A stretch of DNA of 47,188 nt, from assembly GCA_013115125.1 (NCBI GenBank), contig JABANN010000253.1:1-47188 (forward strand), given 5' to 3'. The position numbers were made by a program, and so were the translations under genes. Origin of the DNA: Perkinsus olseni. Lineage: Eukaryota; Perkinsozoa; Perkinsida. Positions 31,052 through 44,164 of this stretch are shown here, piece by piece; within the stretch, counting starts at the first letter, position 1; every line of letters begins with the position of its first letter. The notes under the pieces are model-generated. The model was not told the DNA's origin and did no database searches. It saw only the letters and a program-made list of their open reading frames with translations.

Positions 31052-32153
31052 ATGGTATCCTTCACGATCAGTGGCAGTGACGAGGAGGTGTCGGCTGTCG
31101 GTCCCTCTACCGATGTCGTTGACGCCGCCGCTGCTACTGTGGAGCATCAGACCTTCAGACCCAAGGCTTATCGCACTGGTTTGATAGGCTTCAGAGGCTT
31201 CCAGCTGCAGAAGATCCTAGATCCGGAGGCTTCCGCAAATTATGGGGAAAGAGTGCACAAGGTGAGTCGTCGTCTTGACCTGGTTTGTATCTTGCATGCT
31301 CGACCTCAGGATGCCTTGGCCAAGCACCGCGGCAACGGTAGAGGAATTCGAGCGCCTGCTGGAGCGATGCAGCGCGCAACACTACAAACTGCCGCTGGCC
31401 GAGCCTTGCTAGATATGCAACAGAAACCCGTCATGAATATCATGAATCAACTTGTACGTTTTTTCATACCACTCCTTTCCCAACTCCCGAGAGCTCAGGC
31501 TCAGAAGTTCGGCTTGGCCGTGCGCAGCAAGGAGTTCAACAACAAACCTGAATGGCGTGCTCAACCACTGATGGACACCAGCTCTATCAAGGCATTATCT
31601 CTGGCCAATCGCGCAGCCGCCGACGCCCCGGAACCCAAGCGAATGAGGGTGGCAGAGGCCTCCGACGAAGAGCGAGAAAATAGAGGTACGCCAACCTCTG
31701 CTCTGAGACCGCACTTCACCACGCGTTCGTTGGACTCTTTCCTTTTCGTAGAAGCCGAGGAAAGCCCTGCTGATACGGACCCGACCAGCGTGCTTTTCCC
31801 GGAGCAATGTGGAGGTGCCTCACGCCCTCAGTTCGAGCCCTATCAGCTGACTCCTTCCAGAGGGGAGGCAGTCGCTGTCGGTGGGAGCTGTTGGTAAGTC
31901 TGAGGTCCATACAGTATTCCACTCAGTGCCAACCATCTCAGATATTATCGCCATTTTCCAGCTCCGCTCCGCTGTGCTTTACTGCCCGTTTGCCCTCTAC
32001 ATTTGCTTGTTCCTCATCGCTTCAGCATCGCTCCCCAACCTGCTCGAGCGCATGATTTGTCCGTTGAAGGAAGCCAGCGTCTTGGCTAGTATCTCTAAGC
32101 CTAATCAAGGACCGCTTCTTCCATTGGTGACCTCATCTTGTTGGCCAGTCTGA
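31052..32153 (+). CDS. unknown protein, six exons
   Basis: Model: 31052-31261, 31310-31453, 31499-31685, 31752-31814, 31861-31893 and 31942-32153, 282 residues, phases closing. It starts MVSFTISGSDEEVSAVGPST; then GFRGFQLQKILDPEASANYG; a middle with PEPKRMRVAEASDEERE, which looks nuclear; and a last exon with a hydrophobic segment (SAVLYCPFALYICLFLIASA). That combination is odd, so the last exon frame may be wrong. The second exon has a competing frame (VEEFERLLERCSAQHYKLPL) that looks equally coding but does not join in phase. No family recognised. Confidence 0.35.
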
Positions 32154-33112
32154 GAGATCTGTCTCTCGGATTTTGTGCCGCGCGATGATTACGTTTACGA
32201 TTGTTGTTATTATTGCCATTACCCTTTATATAAAGTGCTCGCACCATCGGTAATGAAAACCTGAATATGACAGATTCTTGCATACTTGTTGCTGCACACT
32301 TGAAGTTGTCCTAAAAACAAAACTTAAAAATGCAGGCTTTTGCGAGACTTCTGTTGGTGGTCGTGGTTGAAGCCTCGCCAAGGATGGAGCGCGGTAGTAG
32401 CTAATGACTTTCCTTGCTGAGCGCTTTGTGGGGTTTTCATCTCGCCGTGCTGTTTTTGAGCCGCACGGTTCGAGATGGGGCACGTCTTTATATTTATTAA
32501 TTTGCTTTTACGTTCTGTCGAGCTTCCCTCCTTTTCACGGCGACTGTCGGCGATGTCCGAGTGGCATCAAAGCCTGTTGTGGAAGATGGCAGAGGAAAGC
32601 TCGGTTTTTTTTCGAATTATCTGCCATACTGCTTCGCTCCGCCCTTTCCGGAGGAGGAGCTGGTTGTACTCGGCGTAATGGTCCTACGGTTATGAGTGTA
32701 GGTCCTTCTTCGTTGAACACTTGTGCTGTGCCTCCGGGTTATTGCTGAAGAGGTCCCTGGTTCGAATCCCGGTGAAGGCATTGTCAGCACCGTTTGTCTG
32801 TACTGGCTTGGTCTAACCGCCATGCATAGTATAATCGAAAATTATCGCTTGTATCGTTTGTTGGTTGATCGTTATGATGATGATTTGTGGGTTCTGTGGT
32901 ATAAGGGGCGATGATGATGCTGTTTGATAACCGTTAATTTATTCTAGTAATGCATGACGATGACGAGAAGGATAGTTAGATAATTTAGCGGTTGCTTCAC
33001 GAGCATGTTGAGTTCCACGTTGGTATCTAAGGTTGAAGCTGGGGGTTCACAGATCGTGAGTTGTGTCAGTTTTTTGCTGCTGTTAATGTATAATAGCGGT
33101 CGTGGTGGAGCG
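32154..33112. other. spacer before the PP2A pair
   Basis: No gene supported. A GGTTCGAATCC box near 32758 resembles a tRNA T-loop promoter element, but no tRNA fold was found around it. 33000-33112 is repeated almost exactly at 36178-36290 and marks the 5' edge of the PP2A duplication. Confidence 0.4.
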
Positions 33113-35231
33113 ATGACGGCTGCTTCAGAAACATCGATTGCATCACCGGAAAGTGTATCTTCTACCGGCGAGCCACCCCTACCAGGGAGAGCCGATCTAG
33201 ACAGGTAGTAGGTGCTGTGAAAGGGTGAATACAAGCACTGGATAATCTAGGCCCGCGGTCGATAGATGTAACTCCGCAGGTACATAGCTAGCCTTCAAGA
33301 CTGCCAGGCCCTGGCTGAGGATGAACTTGCCGGTAGGTGGCCCCGCGCTTGTTGATCGAATTGGAGATTTTTAGGTGTGATAGCGAGAGCGAGGGAAATA
33401 CTGCAAAAAGAAGATAATGTGAAGCCAGTGCGGTGCCCGGTGACGGTCGTTGGCGACATTCATGGTCAATTCTACGATCTAATGGAAATGTTTAGAATCG
33501 GAGGCTGTACTAAAGGGGACGTTTTCTCGCAAGTCGAACGCTCTTTGCTCATGCAGTTCCTCCGGACACCAACTACCTGTTCCTTGGAGACTACGTTGAC
33601 AGAGGCTACTTTAGTGTTGAGGTTATAAGTCTCTTACTGGCGTACAAAGTGAGGAGCATCGTATTAACTTGACCAATTTTGTATCTTCCCTGGTTGGAGG
33701 TTAGATACCCTGAGCGGATCACGATCCTTCGAGGCAATCATGAGTCTCGGCAGCTGACACAAGTGTATGGATTTTACGATGAATGTTTGCGGAAATACAA
33801 GACAGCAAATGTTTGGAAGATGCTGACCGACGTAGGGGATTGATGATGAGGGAATGATGAGTAGCGGATCCTTCCTCAGCTGTTTGACTACCTTCCCCTC
33901 ACAGCGTTGGTAGAGAACTCTATCTTCTCTATGCATGGTGGTCTGTCGCCGGCAATCGATACTTTGGATGACGTCAGGCAAATTGATAGACTTCAAGAAA
34001 CGCCACATGAAGGTGAGAGAGGTTTCGTAGGCTGTCGCAAGGTATTAATAGACCATCTTCTATTGGCCGTGGCCGCGACTCGAAGAAGTGCCGCCATTCG
34101 CCACTTGTGGCGAGATCTCGGCACCGAGATGTACGGCAGGTGCTATGTGTGACCTCCTTTGGTCGGATCCTGATGATCGTAGTGGGTGGGGTATATCACC
34201 GAGGGGCTCTGGCTATACTTTCGGAGAGGATATATCAGCTCAGGTGAGTCGTTAAGAGTGCTTGATGCGCTTCGCTCTGCTGTGCTCGAGTCGCGACACT
34301 TCTACCATGAAATACACGGCTCAGCTGTTCGGTACGGGCAGTCATAATGGACCCAGCATTAGGGGCAAATCATAGCTCCGCTGAGCGCATCAGATAACAT
34401 GCAGGCTGCCGTTGGCGAGTGGAACACACTCTGATGTCTTCGTCTTCGCGACTTCACATGCACCACCTCGCATGCACACCTTTTCCTGTGTGTTGTGGTC
34501 TATGGCACCTGATACATCAGAACGGCACAACAGTGCGAGGAATTCGCTTTTGGGCATACACTTCCTGCCGTTGATTCTCCTTACTCGTAATCGCCTTCAG
34601 TTCAATCATCATAACGGTCTCAAGCTGATTGCAAGGGCCCATCAACTCATAATGGAAGGCTACAACTGGAGCCACGAGAAAAACGTCGTGACTATATTCT
34701 CAGCGCCAAACTATTGTTACAGGTAGGCTCGTATTGTTCTCTCGCAGCGCGGCTTGAGGGGTGTCTCTGGTAGGTGTGGTAACCAGGCAGCTGTTATGGA
34801 ACTCGATGAGAATATAAGGTAGGAGGGAGAGCGATGATTCCAATTTGGACTGTGCGTTATCTAAAGGCGTGGGGTCGGAGTAGAGTAGTGGTAGTAGTTT
34901 TTGGGTCGATGAAGGTGCATCCACTCATAACTTCTTTACCGCCACTGTTACCCCCAGTTCTGCTGAGATAACCGACGAAGCGAGGCTCCTATGGTCTCGG
35001 TAGACTATCACTATGTATTAAATTACATATCATCATCCATGTCGTTATAGCGATTATCGTTGATCTATGAGTAGTAGTGGTAGTAGCAGAATGTGCCACG
35101 CCGCATGCTAGATGTCGCCTTCGTCTATCTGCCTGAATGCTCTCGCTAGGTATACCTTCCTCCAATTCGATGCAGCTCCGCAACGCGGAGACCCGACGAT
35201 CGTACGGGAACTCCCTGACTACTTCCTCTAG
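33113..35231 (+). CDS. PP2A catalytic subunit, tandem copy 1
   Basis: Ten exons, 328 residues: 33113-33204, 33280-33332, 33375-33506, 33557-33648, 33700-33831, 33880-34012, 34140-34243, 34601-34722, 34774-34818, 35150-35231. The serine/threonine phosphatase core is complete: GDIHGQ, GDYVDRG, RGNHESR, HGGLSP, RAHQL and [14 protein letters not shown], ending LPDYFL, the PP2A tail whose last Leu is carboxymethylated in known PP2A. An N-terminal extension ([20 protein letters not shown] then [11 protein letters not shown]) is not usual for PP2A. Against copy 2 it has changes at normally conserved sites: G-A-M-C-D-L-L-W for G-P-M-C, and F-G-E-D-I for F-G-Q-D-I, plus F-D-A-A-P-Q-R. It may be functional but relaxed or specialised. 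Short GT-AG introns match copy 2 in position. Confidence 0.85.
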
Positions 35232-36290
35232 TCACTGTAAGGCCTATTGGTTATATTATCGCCATTTTCCTCTGGAGTAAAATAGATGAAATCTTTTGCT
35301 GCGTGTAGATTATCATATTTCAAGAATTATTAATGGGTTGGGGTGTCAATGTCACCGGGACGTAGGTCGTCGTCATTTGACGGTAAGTAGGGGCATCAGT
35401 ACTGGGTGATCTAGGTTTGTGATTCTGATGATTCTGTTTGGTTGGTCCCTTGCAGGCTCAACGGTCGAGCAGAAGAAGAAGGTAGCTGCCAAGGTGACAT
35501 CTTCATAACTTGGCGTACTTGTTCGACAGACAGTACAGGGCCGCGCATGAGGATTCGGATTAACACCAAGTCACTGATGCGAGCAAATCCAGTAAGTGAT
35601 CGATGGCATCGCTTAGGACTCTGAGCTTGAGGCCAAGTACGGCTAGTCCGTGCTGCAGTGGTGGAATATTTTCAGAGTCCAGCAGTGAAGCCACCAGCCT
35701 TCGAATTATCACTCAGTTCGCACTCCAGTGCTGAGATGGCTGGCATCGGTTGTTATCCTGTAATATATGACTGCCGCCGCCCAGTAGTTTCCAACTACTC
35801 AGAGAATGCGCGATGATGGTCGGGCAGGAATAGGTTGATATACCTGCAGAACCGGCTAGGCTCGAGAGAAAGCCGTTCTTAAGAATTTAAATTTAGAGCT
35901 GCAGCGTCGGTGGTATACTCGAAGCTCTAACGGGGTTTCCGTACAATCCTGGTGATGAAAATTTATCGCTGTAAATTGAAAATCTACGCGAAGTTGGCCA
36001 GCTTTTGCGTCAAAAACGAGAACGCAACGATGATATTTGCCAATACTTCTGGCAATAAATTAGGAAGCTAGCCGTAGCGGTTGAAGGAAGGTCAGCGGTG
36101 AGTAAGCTTGAAGTTTCAAATCACGGAAATCTTGAGCAAACGCTCCTTGGCCTTAACCAGCTGTTGTGATTCCACGACGAGAATGTTGAGTTCCACGTTG
36201 GTATCTAAGGTTGAAGCTGGGGGCTCACAGATCGTGAGTTGTGTCAGTTTTTTGCTGCTGTTAATGTATAATAGCGGTCGTGGGGGAGCG
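35232..36290. other. spacer between PP2A copies
   Basis: 35280-35400 is a 3'-flank repeat also present after copy 2 (38290-38420) and at 39600-39735. 35985-36100 holds a relic of a coiled-coil exon. 36178-36290 repeats the copy 1 5' flank. Confidence 0.5.
35985..36100 (+). pseudogene. relic of a coiled-coil exon
   Basis: Reads QLLRQKRERNDDICQYFWQ then stop, aligning with HLLRRELERNHELEKICQSF in the exon 40163-40312, and ends at a matching donor (AGCGGTGAGTAAG versus AACGGTGAGCAAG). So the duplicated unit once included a coiled-coil gene next to PP2A. Confidence 0.6.
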
Positions 36291-38240
<1,950 letters not shown>

Positions 38241-38289
38241 TTGATGTGAGGCCCCCTAGCGGGTGCATCATCAGCCGTTTCTTTCGAGT

Positions 38290-38420
38290 AAAATATATGA
38301 AGGCTTCTACTGTGTGTAGATTGTTATATTTCACGAAACGATGACGAGTTGGCTTGTCAATATCACAGGGACCGTCCCTCAGGGACGTAAGTCGTCGTCA
38401 GGCGACGATAAGTGGGAGCA
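38290..38420. repeat. PP2A 3'-flank repeat (second of three)
   Basis: Related to 35280-35400 and 39600-39735 (shared ATGAAGGCTTCT, TATATTTCACGAAACGATGA, GGGACGTAAGTCGT). The inverted triplication at 38367 is absent from the 35.3 kb copy and present in decayed form in the 39.6 kb copy. Confidence 0.8.
38367..38387. repeat. scar in the 3'-flank repeat
   Basis: AGGGAC, CGTCCCT, C, AGGGACG. The bridging C does not pair with the preceding C, the second exception. The older state at about 35357 has a single GGGACG. Confidence 0.85.
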
Positions 38421-38569
38421 TCCTTATGAAAAAAACTCTGTTTAACAGCAGTAAGCCGGTGCTGCTCACGACGGTCATACCAAATTTATGGAGTGATACC
38501 GAGAGAGATCAGCTTTGCCCAGTTCCCACGTCAGTGCGTTTTTGGAATTCAGGTCGATGCTCCTCTTAG

Positions 38570-39326
38570 TAAGAGGGAACAGAAAGAAATCGAGAGGGAG
38601 ATCGGTAAATTGCAAGAAAATAACGAACTACAAGTCGTGGGTTACTCGATACTAGGTGCAGGCAAGGCCGAACGCCAAGCCCTGGACAAGAGCCCTGAAG
38701 GTGGACTGGACACGCTGACGATTATAACACATAGGCGGGAATAGGTAGAATTTATATCCCGGTTCTGCTGATTTGTACTTCTTTTCCGTCACCTTCAATA
38801 TTTCTACTTCGTCGGAACACTCCACCCTGCGTACTCGAATGACTCTTCAGATGTTGGCGTTTCTACACCATTTTTCGGTAAAATACAATAGTAGTATTCC
38901 CTTGGTCTTAGGCAATCTTCGATGAACAAACTAACTTGCGAAAGAATCTAGAGTGGCGACTTGAGGCAATGAGACAATTAATGAATAATATGGAGGCCGA
39001 GCTTGAGAGGATCGCAGAGGTGATCAACGAATTCCCATGGGATCGAAACTGATTAATAGTTAGATCTCTTCAGGACTACAGCCAGTTAGAAGGGAATCAT
39101 CTTAACGAGCTTTCGAAAGTACGGGATATGCAGCGGAAGAACGAGGCCGAACGAGAAGGCATTATCAAGGTTCGCTAGTCTGTCGTTTTTTTCTACGGAA
39201 GTGAGAGACTCTCACAGCGATCAGGCTCGCGACGAAGCTCTCGAAGCCAACAAAAAGCTCAGGGAAATCCTCCGAGATAAGGACTCCTTATTAAGGAGGG
39301 CGCTCTTAGGCTCCGGACGAATATAA
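38570..39326 (+). CDS. coiled-coil protein gene C1 (3' exons)
   Basis: Phase-0 coil exons 38570-38633 (KREQKEIEREIGKLQENNEL), 38912-39019 (AIFDEQTNLRKNLEWRLEAM onward, 36 codons), 39074-39169 (DYSQLEGNHLNELSKVRDMQ onward, 32 codons) and a last exon 39235-39326 (ARDEALEANKKLREILRDKD, stop TAA). A short exon near 38660-38700 and the 5' end are unsettled. High Glu, Arg and Leu with heptad spacing throughout; no other domain. A small hairpin (CTCCTTA/TAAGGAG) lies inside the last exon, so its end may have been altered. Confidence 0.5.
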
Positions 39327-39599
39327 CGATCGCGCTGAGGAATAAGATAGTCACGCAGGTGGTATGCTACGACTGATAAAGGGTGACAAATTCGATTGTG
39401 CTATGTTAGCAGCGTATGACTCTCAGGAGATGCTGCTGCGCGGATACAGAAGAAAAGAGCAGGGCGAAAGAGCTTCCAAGGTCTCCTTGTGCGGGGAAGC
39501 TAGTAGTACGGATGAGATCACTGGCTGCTTCGTTTGAAAGAGGATATACGGTGGCCAATTCTCCTAACACCATTATTTCCCAAGCGTAGGGAATTTCAC

Positions 39600-39735
39600 C
39601 ACATATATGAAGGCTTCTTTGTGCGTAAATGGTTATATTTCACGAAACGATGATGAGTTGGCTTGTCAATATCACAGGAACCGCCACTCAGGGACGTAAG
39701 TCGTTGTCAGGCGACGATAAGTGGGAACATCGAGG
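39600..39735. repeat. PP2A 3'-flank repeat (third, orphan copy)
   Basis: Same repeat as at 38290-38420 but with no PP2A exon before it; it lies between coil genes C1 and C2. Confidence 0.7.
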
Positions 39736-39856
39736 GCTCTCGAGGCTCAAAGCTCGCGCAAAGCTCAGGCAGCCACGGGGCCTTCGCAGCTGAGGCTGCT
39801 GCGCTTGGTTGCTATCGCTATACGGAGTCTTGCCACCCTGTAGTGTCTACCATCTT

Positions 39857-41418
39857 ATGACTATGTCCATACCCCGAGACCATTATGAACGCCTCAGAGA
39901 ATACACGGCATTACTCGAGTTGAAGCAGATTGAGTTAACTGCCGAGCAGGAAAGGCTTGAGAAGCATCATTCCGAAGAATTAAGAGTGAGAACTTTAGCA
40001 TAGGCAGGAAAATCACAGTTACTAAACAGGGGCTAGTGGTTCTATGACCGTCGTTTGTGAGACTTCTGCGTGGTAATCTCGCGCTAAGGCTATCCGAGTG
40101 ATGCCGATGTCTCAGCACCACTAGCAACCATCTACTAGTAACATAGTTATCTCTTCTGTCAGCAACGCCAAGCGGTCTACAGCAAAAATCTACATGAAGT
40201 TCATCATCTCTTGCGACGAGAACTGGAACGGAACCATGAGCTTGAGAAAATCTGCCAAAGCTTCCAGCAGCAGAATGAAGAGCTTAAAGCAGCAGTCGAG
40301 GGAGAGTCAACGGTGAGCAAGCTGGTATATCCGATCAGACCAAATCTACCGTCCAACCGTTGAACATACCGGACCGGTCTATGTCAAAGTAGACCGGATC
40401 TACTAGATCTCCATAGACTCCGAGATCAAACTTCAGTAGTACGCTGCGACTTTCTTCGGAAGGTGATTGTCTAATATACTACATGATCTATCTGGCAGAT
40501 TCTTCAGCCAGTGGACGAAGAGAGAGAAGCGCTTGAGTTGTCGGACGGAGGGCAAGGGTGTAGCACCGAGCCATCGGAGCTTGTTGAGGTGCGCGTTCCA
40601 GAGCCTACCACTCGCTTTTATAAGTACCCGAAATTCGGGTCCCGAATCAGGCTTGTGGAAGACCCTCGGTCACAGCTCAGGATGTTATGGGGCTTTGCCT
40701 TGAGAGAGAGATTGACTGCCTCGTGCAGGAACATCGGCGAGAATTGATACATCAAGTCGGACTTCCCTGCGGCTAACAGTTCGGAACTGAAGTTCCGTGA
40801 ACTGACTCAGTTCACGGCTCGTATCGTAGGTTGAAAGATACAAACTTCCCGCTGTCGAAGAATGCCCGATAACGATCAGAGAGCTGAAAGAAAATCTCCA
40901 CCATGTGATATTGGTAGGAAACTGTTTCACATTTTAAGTTGATACGCGTCCTAGGACTCCCACGCTGGGAGCCAAAACACGTTAGTTGATGACAAAGTAT
41001 GTCTTCTCAAGGTGGAGTTGGCAAAATACGAGAGGTCGATCGTCAACAAATGGATAGAAGAGGAAAGGCGGAGGAATCTGGAGCAGGGTGAGAGCGCCCA
41101 CCTTTTTACAGTGGCCGATGATGTTTTCTAGCCTTACCAAACTGGTGGGCGGACGTAAATTGGGTTTCCAAATGTGATTTTCTCCGACACTGATGTCTTC
41201 ATACCCTGACAATATTTACTCTCAAACATCATCTTCCAGTATTCCTCGATGTGCTCGGGATTTTAAGGCTTCATTGGGTTCTACTTTTCCCAGTTATTGA
41301 AAGACTAGACGCCGGAGAACGGAGCAGAGGAGCAACGGAGGAGGAAGAAGGTGTTCTTGACTCGGGAAGGTACCTCATAGCTCTAAACGGATCGCCATCT
41401 ACTAGCGAGGCTTCCTGA
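39857..41418 (+). CDS. coiled-coil protein gene C2
   Basis: Seven exons with closing phases, 270 residues: 39857-39985 (start MTMSIPRDHYERLREYTALL), 40163-40312 (QRQAVYSKNLHEVHHLLRRE), 40499-40588, 40651-40755 (LCLEREIDCLVQEHRRELIH), 40830-40913, 41012-41087 (VELAKYERSIVNKWIEEERR) and 41240-41418 (ends NGSPSTSEAS). The first five joins are phase 0. It is mostly helical with heptads, an acidic linker after exon 3, and a Leu/Val-rich start of the last exon. The intron between exons 3 and 4 holds an inverted triplication (40627-40647). A relic of exon 2 lies at 36 kb. Structural or scaffold role inferred only. Confidence 0.6.
40627..40647. repeat. 22-bp scar in a coil-gene intron
   Basis: CCCGAA, ATTCGGG, T, CCCGAAT; preceding base A40626, unit ACCCGAAT. 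It sits in a 62-nt intron, ending three bases before the acceptor. Confidence 0.9.
40795..40817. repeat. perfect palindrome, 11-bp arms
   Basis: CCGTGAACTGA and complement with one-base centre (C40806), in the next intron of C2. Confidence 0.9.
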
Positions 41419-41703
41419 GCATGTGCCCGATAAGCGCTCAGTATCTCCTCCTCAGTAATCGTAGTATGCTAAACCGTTCTGTATTTATTCCCGGAGCTGC
41501 GCAGCCGCCTCCCTTGGACGAATCAGAAGTGCGTAGTGGACTATCAACCTTCACCTACCAGCTAGAGCTTTTATTGCCCGCAGGTGGAGAGTTGGCGTCT
41601 GTCTTCACTTCCATCGTCGCGCCCCGATGACTCTAACACATACAGGGAAAGCCTATCAAGCTCAACAGCAACTCCTCCAAGCTCACCAGGGAAAGTGAGC
41701 AGC

Positions 41704-41724
41704 AGGATTAAATCCTGAGGATTT
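41704..41724. repeat. 22-bp scar (8-bp inverted triplication)
   Basis: AGGATT, AAATCCT, G, AGGATTT; preceding base C41703, unit CAGGATTT. Confidence 0.9.
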
Positions 41725-41826
41725 TGTTCGAATGATCTTAGTGCTGAAGTGCGTTTTCTCAGAGCATCGAAGTTGATTTGGCTTCTTGCTGAGCTCGGAA
41801 CGATTGAAAAGCCGCAAGACCGGCGG

Positions 41827-41847
41827 TCTCTGTCAGAGACTCTCTAA
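41827..41847. repeat. 22-bp scar with one difference
   Basis: TCTCTG, TCAGAGA, C, TCTCTAA (expected TCTCTGA); preceding base G pairs with the bridging C. Confidence 0.6.
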
Positions 41848-41939
41848 AGGCCTTCCTGAGGAGGATGTGAGAAATCGCGCGTGCGAACTTTTACCACAAG
41901 CGATTACGGCTTTCCTGTCTTCTAGATACGACGATTCTG

Positions 41940-41960
41940 CTTGATAATCAAGCCTTGATT
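41940..41960. repeat. 22-bp scar (8-bp inverted triplication)
   Basis: CTTGAT, AATCAAG, C, CTTGATT; preceding base G41939, unit GCTTGATT. Confidence 0.9.
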
Positions 41961-41969
41961 GTTTGCTAC

Positions 41970-41990
41970 CTGCTAGCAGCAGGCTGCTAC
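41970..41990. repeat. 22-bp scar with one difference
   Basis: CTGCTA, GCAGCAG (expected GTAGCAG), G, CTGCTAC; preceding base C. It lies nine bases after the previous scar. Confidence 0.6.
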
Positions 41991-42000
41991 TGTCAGTAGC

Positions 42001-42140
42001 GCATCATATGACAATGCTCGACATGGCCTGATAAGTTCTTCCAAGTGATGCGAAAGTCACTTGATGTACCACAGTATTCAACGTTGTTGTGTCGCCTTTT
42101 TACGATGTCTAGTTGGTCATAAGGGGTCCTCTAGTAGAGA
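42001..42140. repeat. duplicated upstream block, copy 1
   Basis: About 85-90% similar to 43715-43860 (shared GATAAGTTCTTCCAAGTGAT, TTTACGATGTCTAGTTGGTC and GGGGTCCTCT). Both copies sit about 0.3-0.7 kb before the start of a coil gene, so they are promoter-side remnants of one gene duplication. Confidence 0.75.
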
Positions 42141-42505
42141 ACCATTGATACACATCACCCGGGCGCCCTTCACGTTAACAAGCTTCGTCGTTGGGCTGTG
42201 CCGTCGACGTTCAGGATACACCGGCTTCAGTTTGTTTTCTCTTCCCCACTCAGCTAATATCAGTGTGTGCGGGAGGGAGGGGGGATGAAGTGATTCTTAT
42301 TAATCTTATTCTGAGATCCCAGCCTATAACGCTTCCCGAAGGCCTCTCAACTGATCTCACACGCGTGCTACTGCCAACATCGCGCTCCCGTATGTGCACG
42401 CACACATAATCGTCGTCGTGTGTTCTCCTTCACACAGTGAATTCCACTGAGTCGCTTCAACCAGGTCGTCTTAGCGAGGATTTGACACAGAGTCGGTTGG
42501 TGTAG

Positions 42506-42526
42506 CCAGGCTGCCTGGCCCAGGCA
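42506..42526. repeat. 22-bp scar (8-bp inverted triplication)
   Basis: CCAGGC, TGCCTGG, C, CCAGGCA; preceding base G42505, unit GCCAGGCA. Confidence 0.9.
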
Positions 42527-42566
42527 GGTCCTGCACGATTCTGTGACGGATTATGCTTAATCCACG

Positions 42567-42593
42567 ACGTACATCTGTAGTACAGATGTACGT
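42567..42593. repeat. perfect palindrome, 13-bp arms
   Basis: ACGTACATCTGTA and complement with one-base centre (G42580). Confidence 0.95.
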
Positions 42594-42599
42594 TTATCT

Positions 42600-42644
42600 A
42601 AGTACCCAATCTAAGTACAGATTCTGTACTTAGATTGGGTACTT
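42600..42644. repeat. perfect palindrome, 22-bp arms
   Basis: Arms start AAGTACCCAATCTAAGTACA and end GA; one-base centre (T42622). It begins six bases after the previous palindrome. Confidence 0.95.
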
Positions 42645-42749
42645 TGTGCTTGAGCTTCAACTTGGGCCTCACAGTAGAACTGGTTTTTCCCGCTCGCTAG
42701 GGGAGTCTTTTTAGGAGTCGGGGCGGGATCAGTTCTGTGTCTCCTAGCC

Positions 42750-43400
42750 ATGCCAAAAGGAATCGAGGCTGTTATATCGTCGAACAAAGCAAAGGGCTTC
42801 AAGTTGGCTCGCTTATGTGGCATGTTCAAGGCGAAACGAGATGTGAGACATACGCTTTAGATTGCCCGACAATCTTGCGCGATAGTCATTGTCGTGCAAG
42901 CGCGAGTCTACCGACACAGACTGAATCGAATAGCGTTGTTGCCGACAACTTGTTGGGAACATTTTCTTCAGGAGACTTCTACGGAGGACCTTCTTAAGAG
43001 GTTAGCTTGCACGAAACAGAGAGTTCAGGAACTGCAGGAGTGGAAGGTCGCATTCCTAGCGGAATGGAACTTGGAAGTGAGTGAACGATACGATAGCCAC
43101 AAAGGTCCTCGATGAGGACCTCGAGCTTATGCTCTCCGATTTTTGTGGTAGAGGCACCGCCTAAAGGCAGATCTTGAAGAAGCCATACGGTCTTCAGGAG
43201 AGAAACATGATGAACTGTGGGGAATCCAAGAGGTCGCAATGGCCCTAGGCCAGCGTTATGAGTCCCGTAACGGGACTCCTGTTACATATTACCGGTCGAA
43301 CTGGCATTGATTGTTGCTCACTCATCAGGAACCAGAGGCAGAGGAGGAGCCCTGGGCGTTGGATGAGGAACTGGAACGACAATTTGATATCCGATTTTGA
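42750..43400 (+). CDS. small coiled-coil protein, gene A
   Basis: Four phase-0 exons, 116 residues: 42750-42842 (MPKGIEAVISSNKAKGFKLA, then RLCGMFKAKRD), 42972-43076 (ETSTEDLLKRLACTKQRVQE onward), 43152-43232 (RHRLKADLEEAIRSSGEKHD onward) and 43329-43400 (EPEAEEEPWALDEELERQFD, then IRF-stop). A basic N-terminus, a central coil and an acidic tail. Exons 1 and 2 have the same lengths as in gene B and clear similarity (GFK...LCGML, QELQE), so A and B are tandem paralogues. Intron 3 contains a perfect hairpin (GAGTCCCGT/ACGGGACTC, 43260-43278). Confidence 0.65.
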
Positions 43401-43714
43401 GGCTCGAAGAACGGCGGAGCTTTTTTTATCAGCTGCCAATCCGGTGAGCTCGAGTTATGAGTGCGCCTCCTCACCGGTAGCTCCTTCGAAGGCCTCAGAG
43501 GAGATTCGACACCTCGACGAGCTTCGTGTCTGAAATCTCTATTTGAGCTGGATTTATTTGCAGGATGGCCCGTAATGCCTCTACATCTTGCTCACCTTCT
43601 GAAAGTAGCGCTACCTATTGTCTTGTTGATGATCCCTGGAAGGACGTGAGATGACACTCGCACCGTTACTAGTTGCGACCACTCGTTCATCAGATATGAT
43701 CGTCATAGTAGCGC

Positions 43715-43860
43715 ATCATCATATGATGATGCTCCTCATGACGTGATAAGTTCTTCCAAGTGATGCGAAAGTCATTTGATGTACCAGAGTATTCAACGTT
43801 GCTGTGTTACCTTTTTTACGATGTCTAGTTGGTCACGAGGGGTCCTCTGGTAGAGGTTTG
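43715..43860. repeat. duplicated upstream block, copy 2
   Basis: Partner of 42001-42140; it begins with an even palindrome (GCATCATCAT/ATGATGATGC) where copy 1 has a simple GCATCATATGACAATGC. Confidence 0.75.
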
Positions 43861-44164
43861 TCCTGCGAGTCTTACGGCCCGACCAGGCTGACCGAAGTGG
43901 AATGCGGCAACCCGGAGTTTATCGCGAGGGAAGCTGGATCTGATACACAGTCGATCGGCGGAGCTACTGTAGATTTATTCTACACCATCTAATGATGCAT
44001 TACGCAAAATTCATCATATCAAGCGCTACCGGGGCTTCAGCAATGCTCAGCATAGAAAGCGCAGAGCTAAATCAGCATAGAGTTCAGAGTAGATCGGCTC
44101 GTTCTTTTTGTGCTAAGGAAGTTTTCCTTCATTTCGGGAGAAGGCCCACTTCCTATCGTTCATC

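Larger units (their letters stand above)
41419..42749. other. spacer rich in scars, with a duplicated block
   Basis: A plus-strand frame from the ATG at 41421 (MCPISAQYLLLSNRSMLNRS) might be an exon. Scars lie at 41704, 41827, 41940, 41970 and 42506, and long hairpins at 42567 and 42600. 42001-42140 is repeated at 43715-43860, before the next coil gene. Confidence 0.4.

Noticed and set aside
32700-32780. Possible tRNA gene around a GGTTCGAATCC box
   Set aside because: Only the T-loop box fits; the T-stem has a mismatch and no acceptor stem, D-arm or anticodon arm can be drawn around it.
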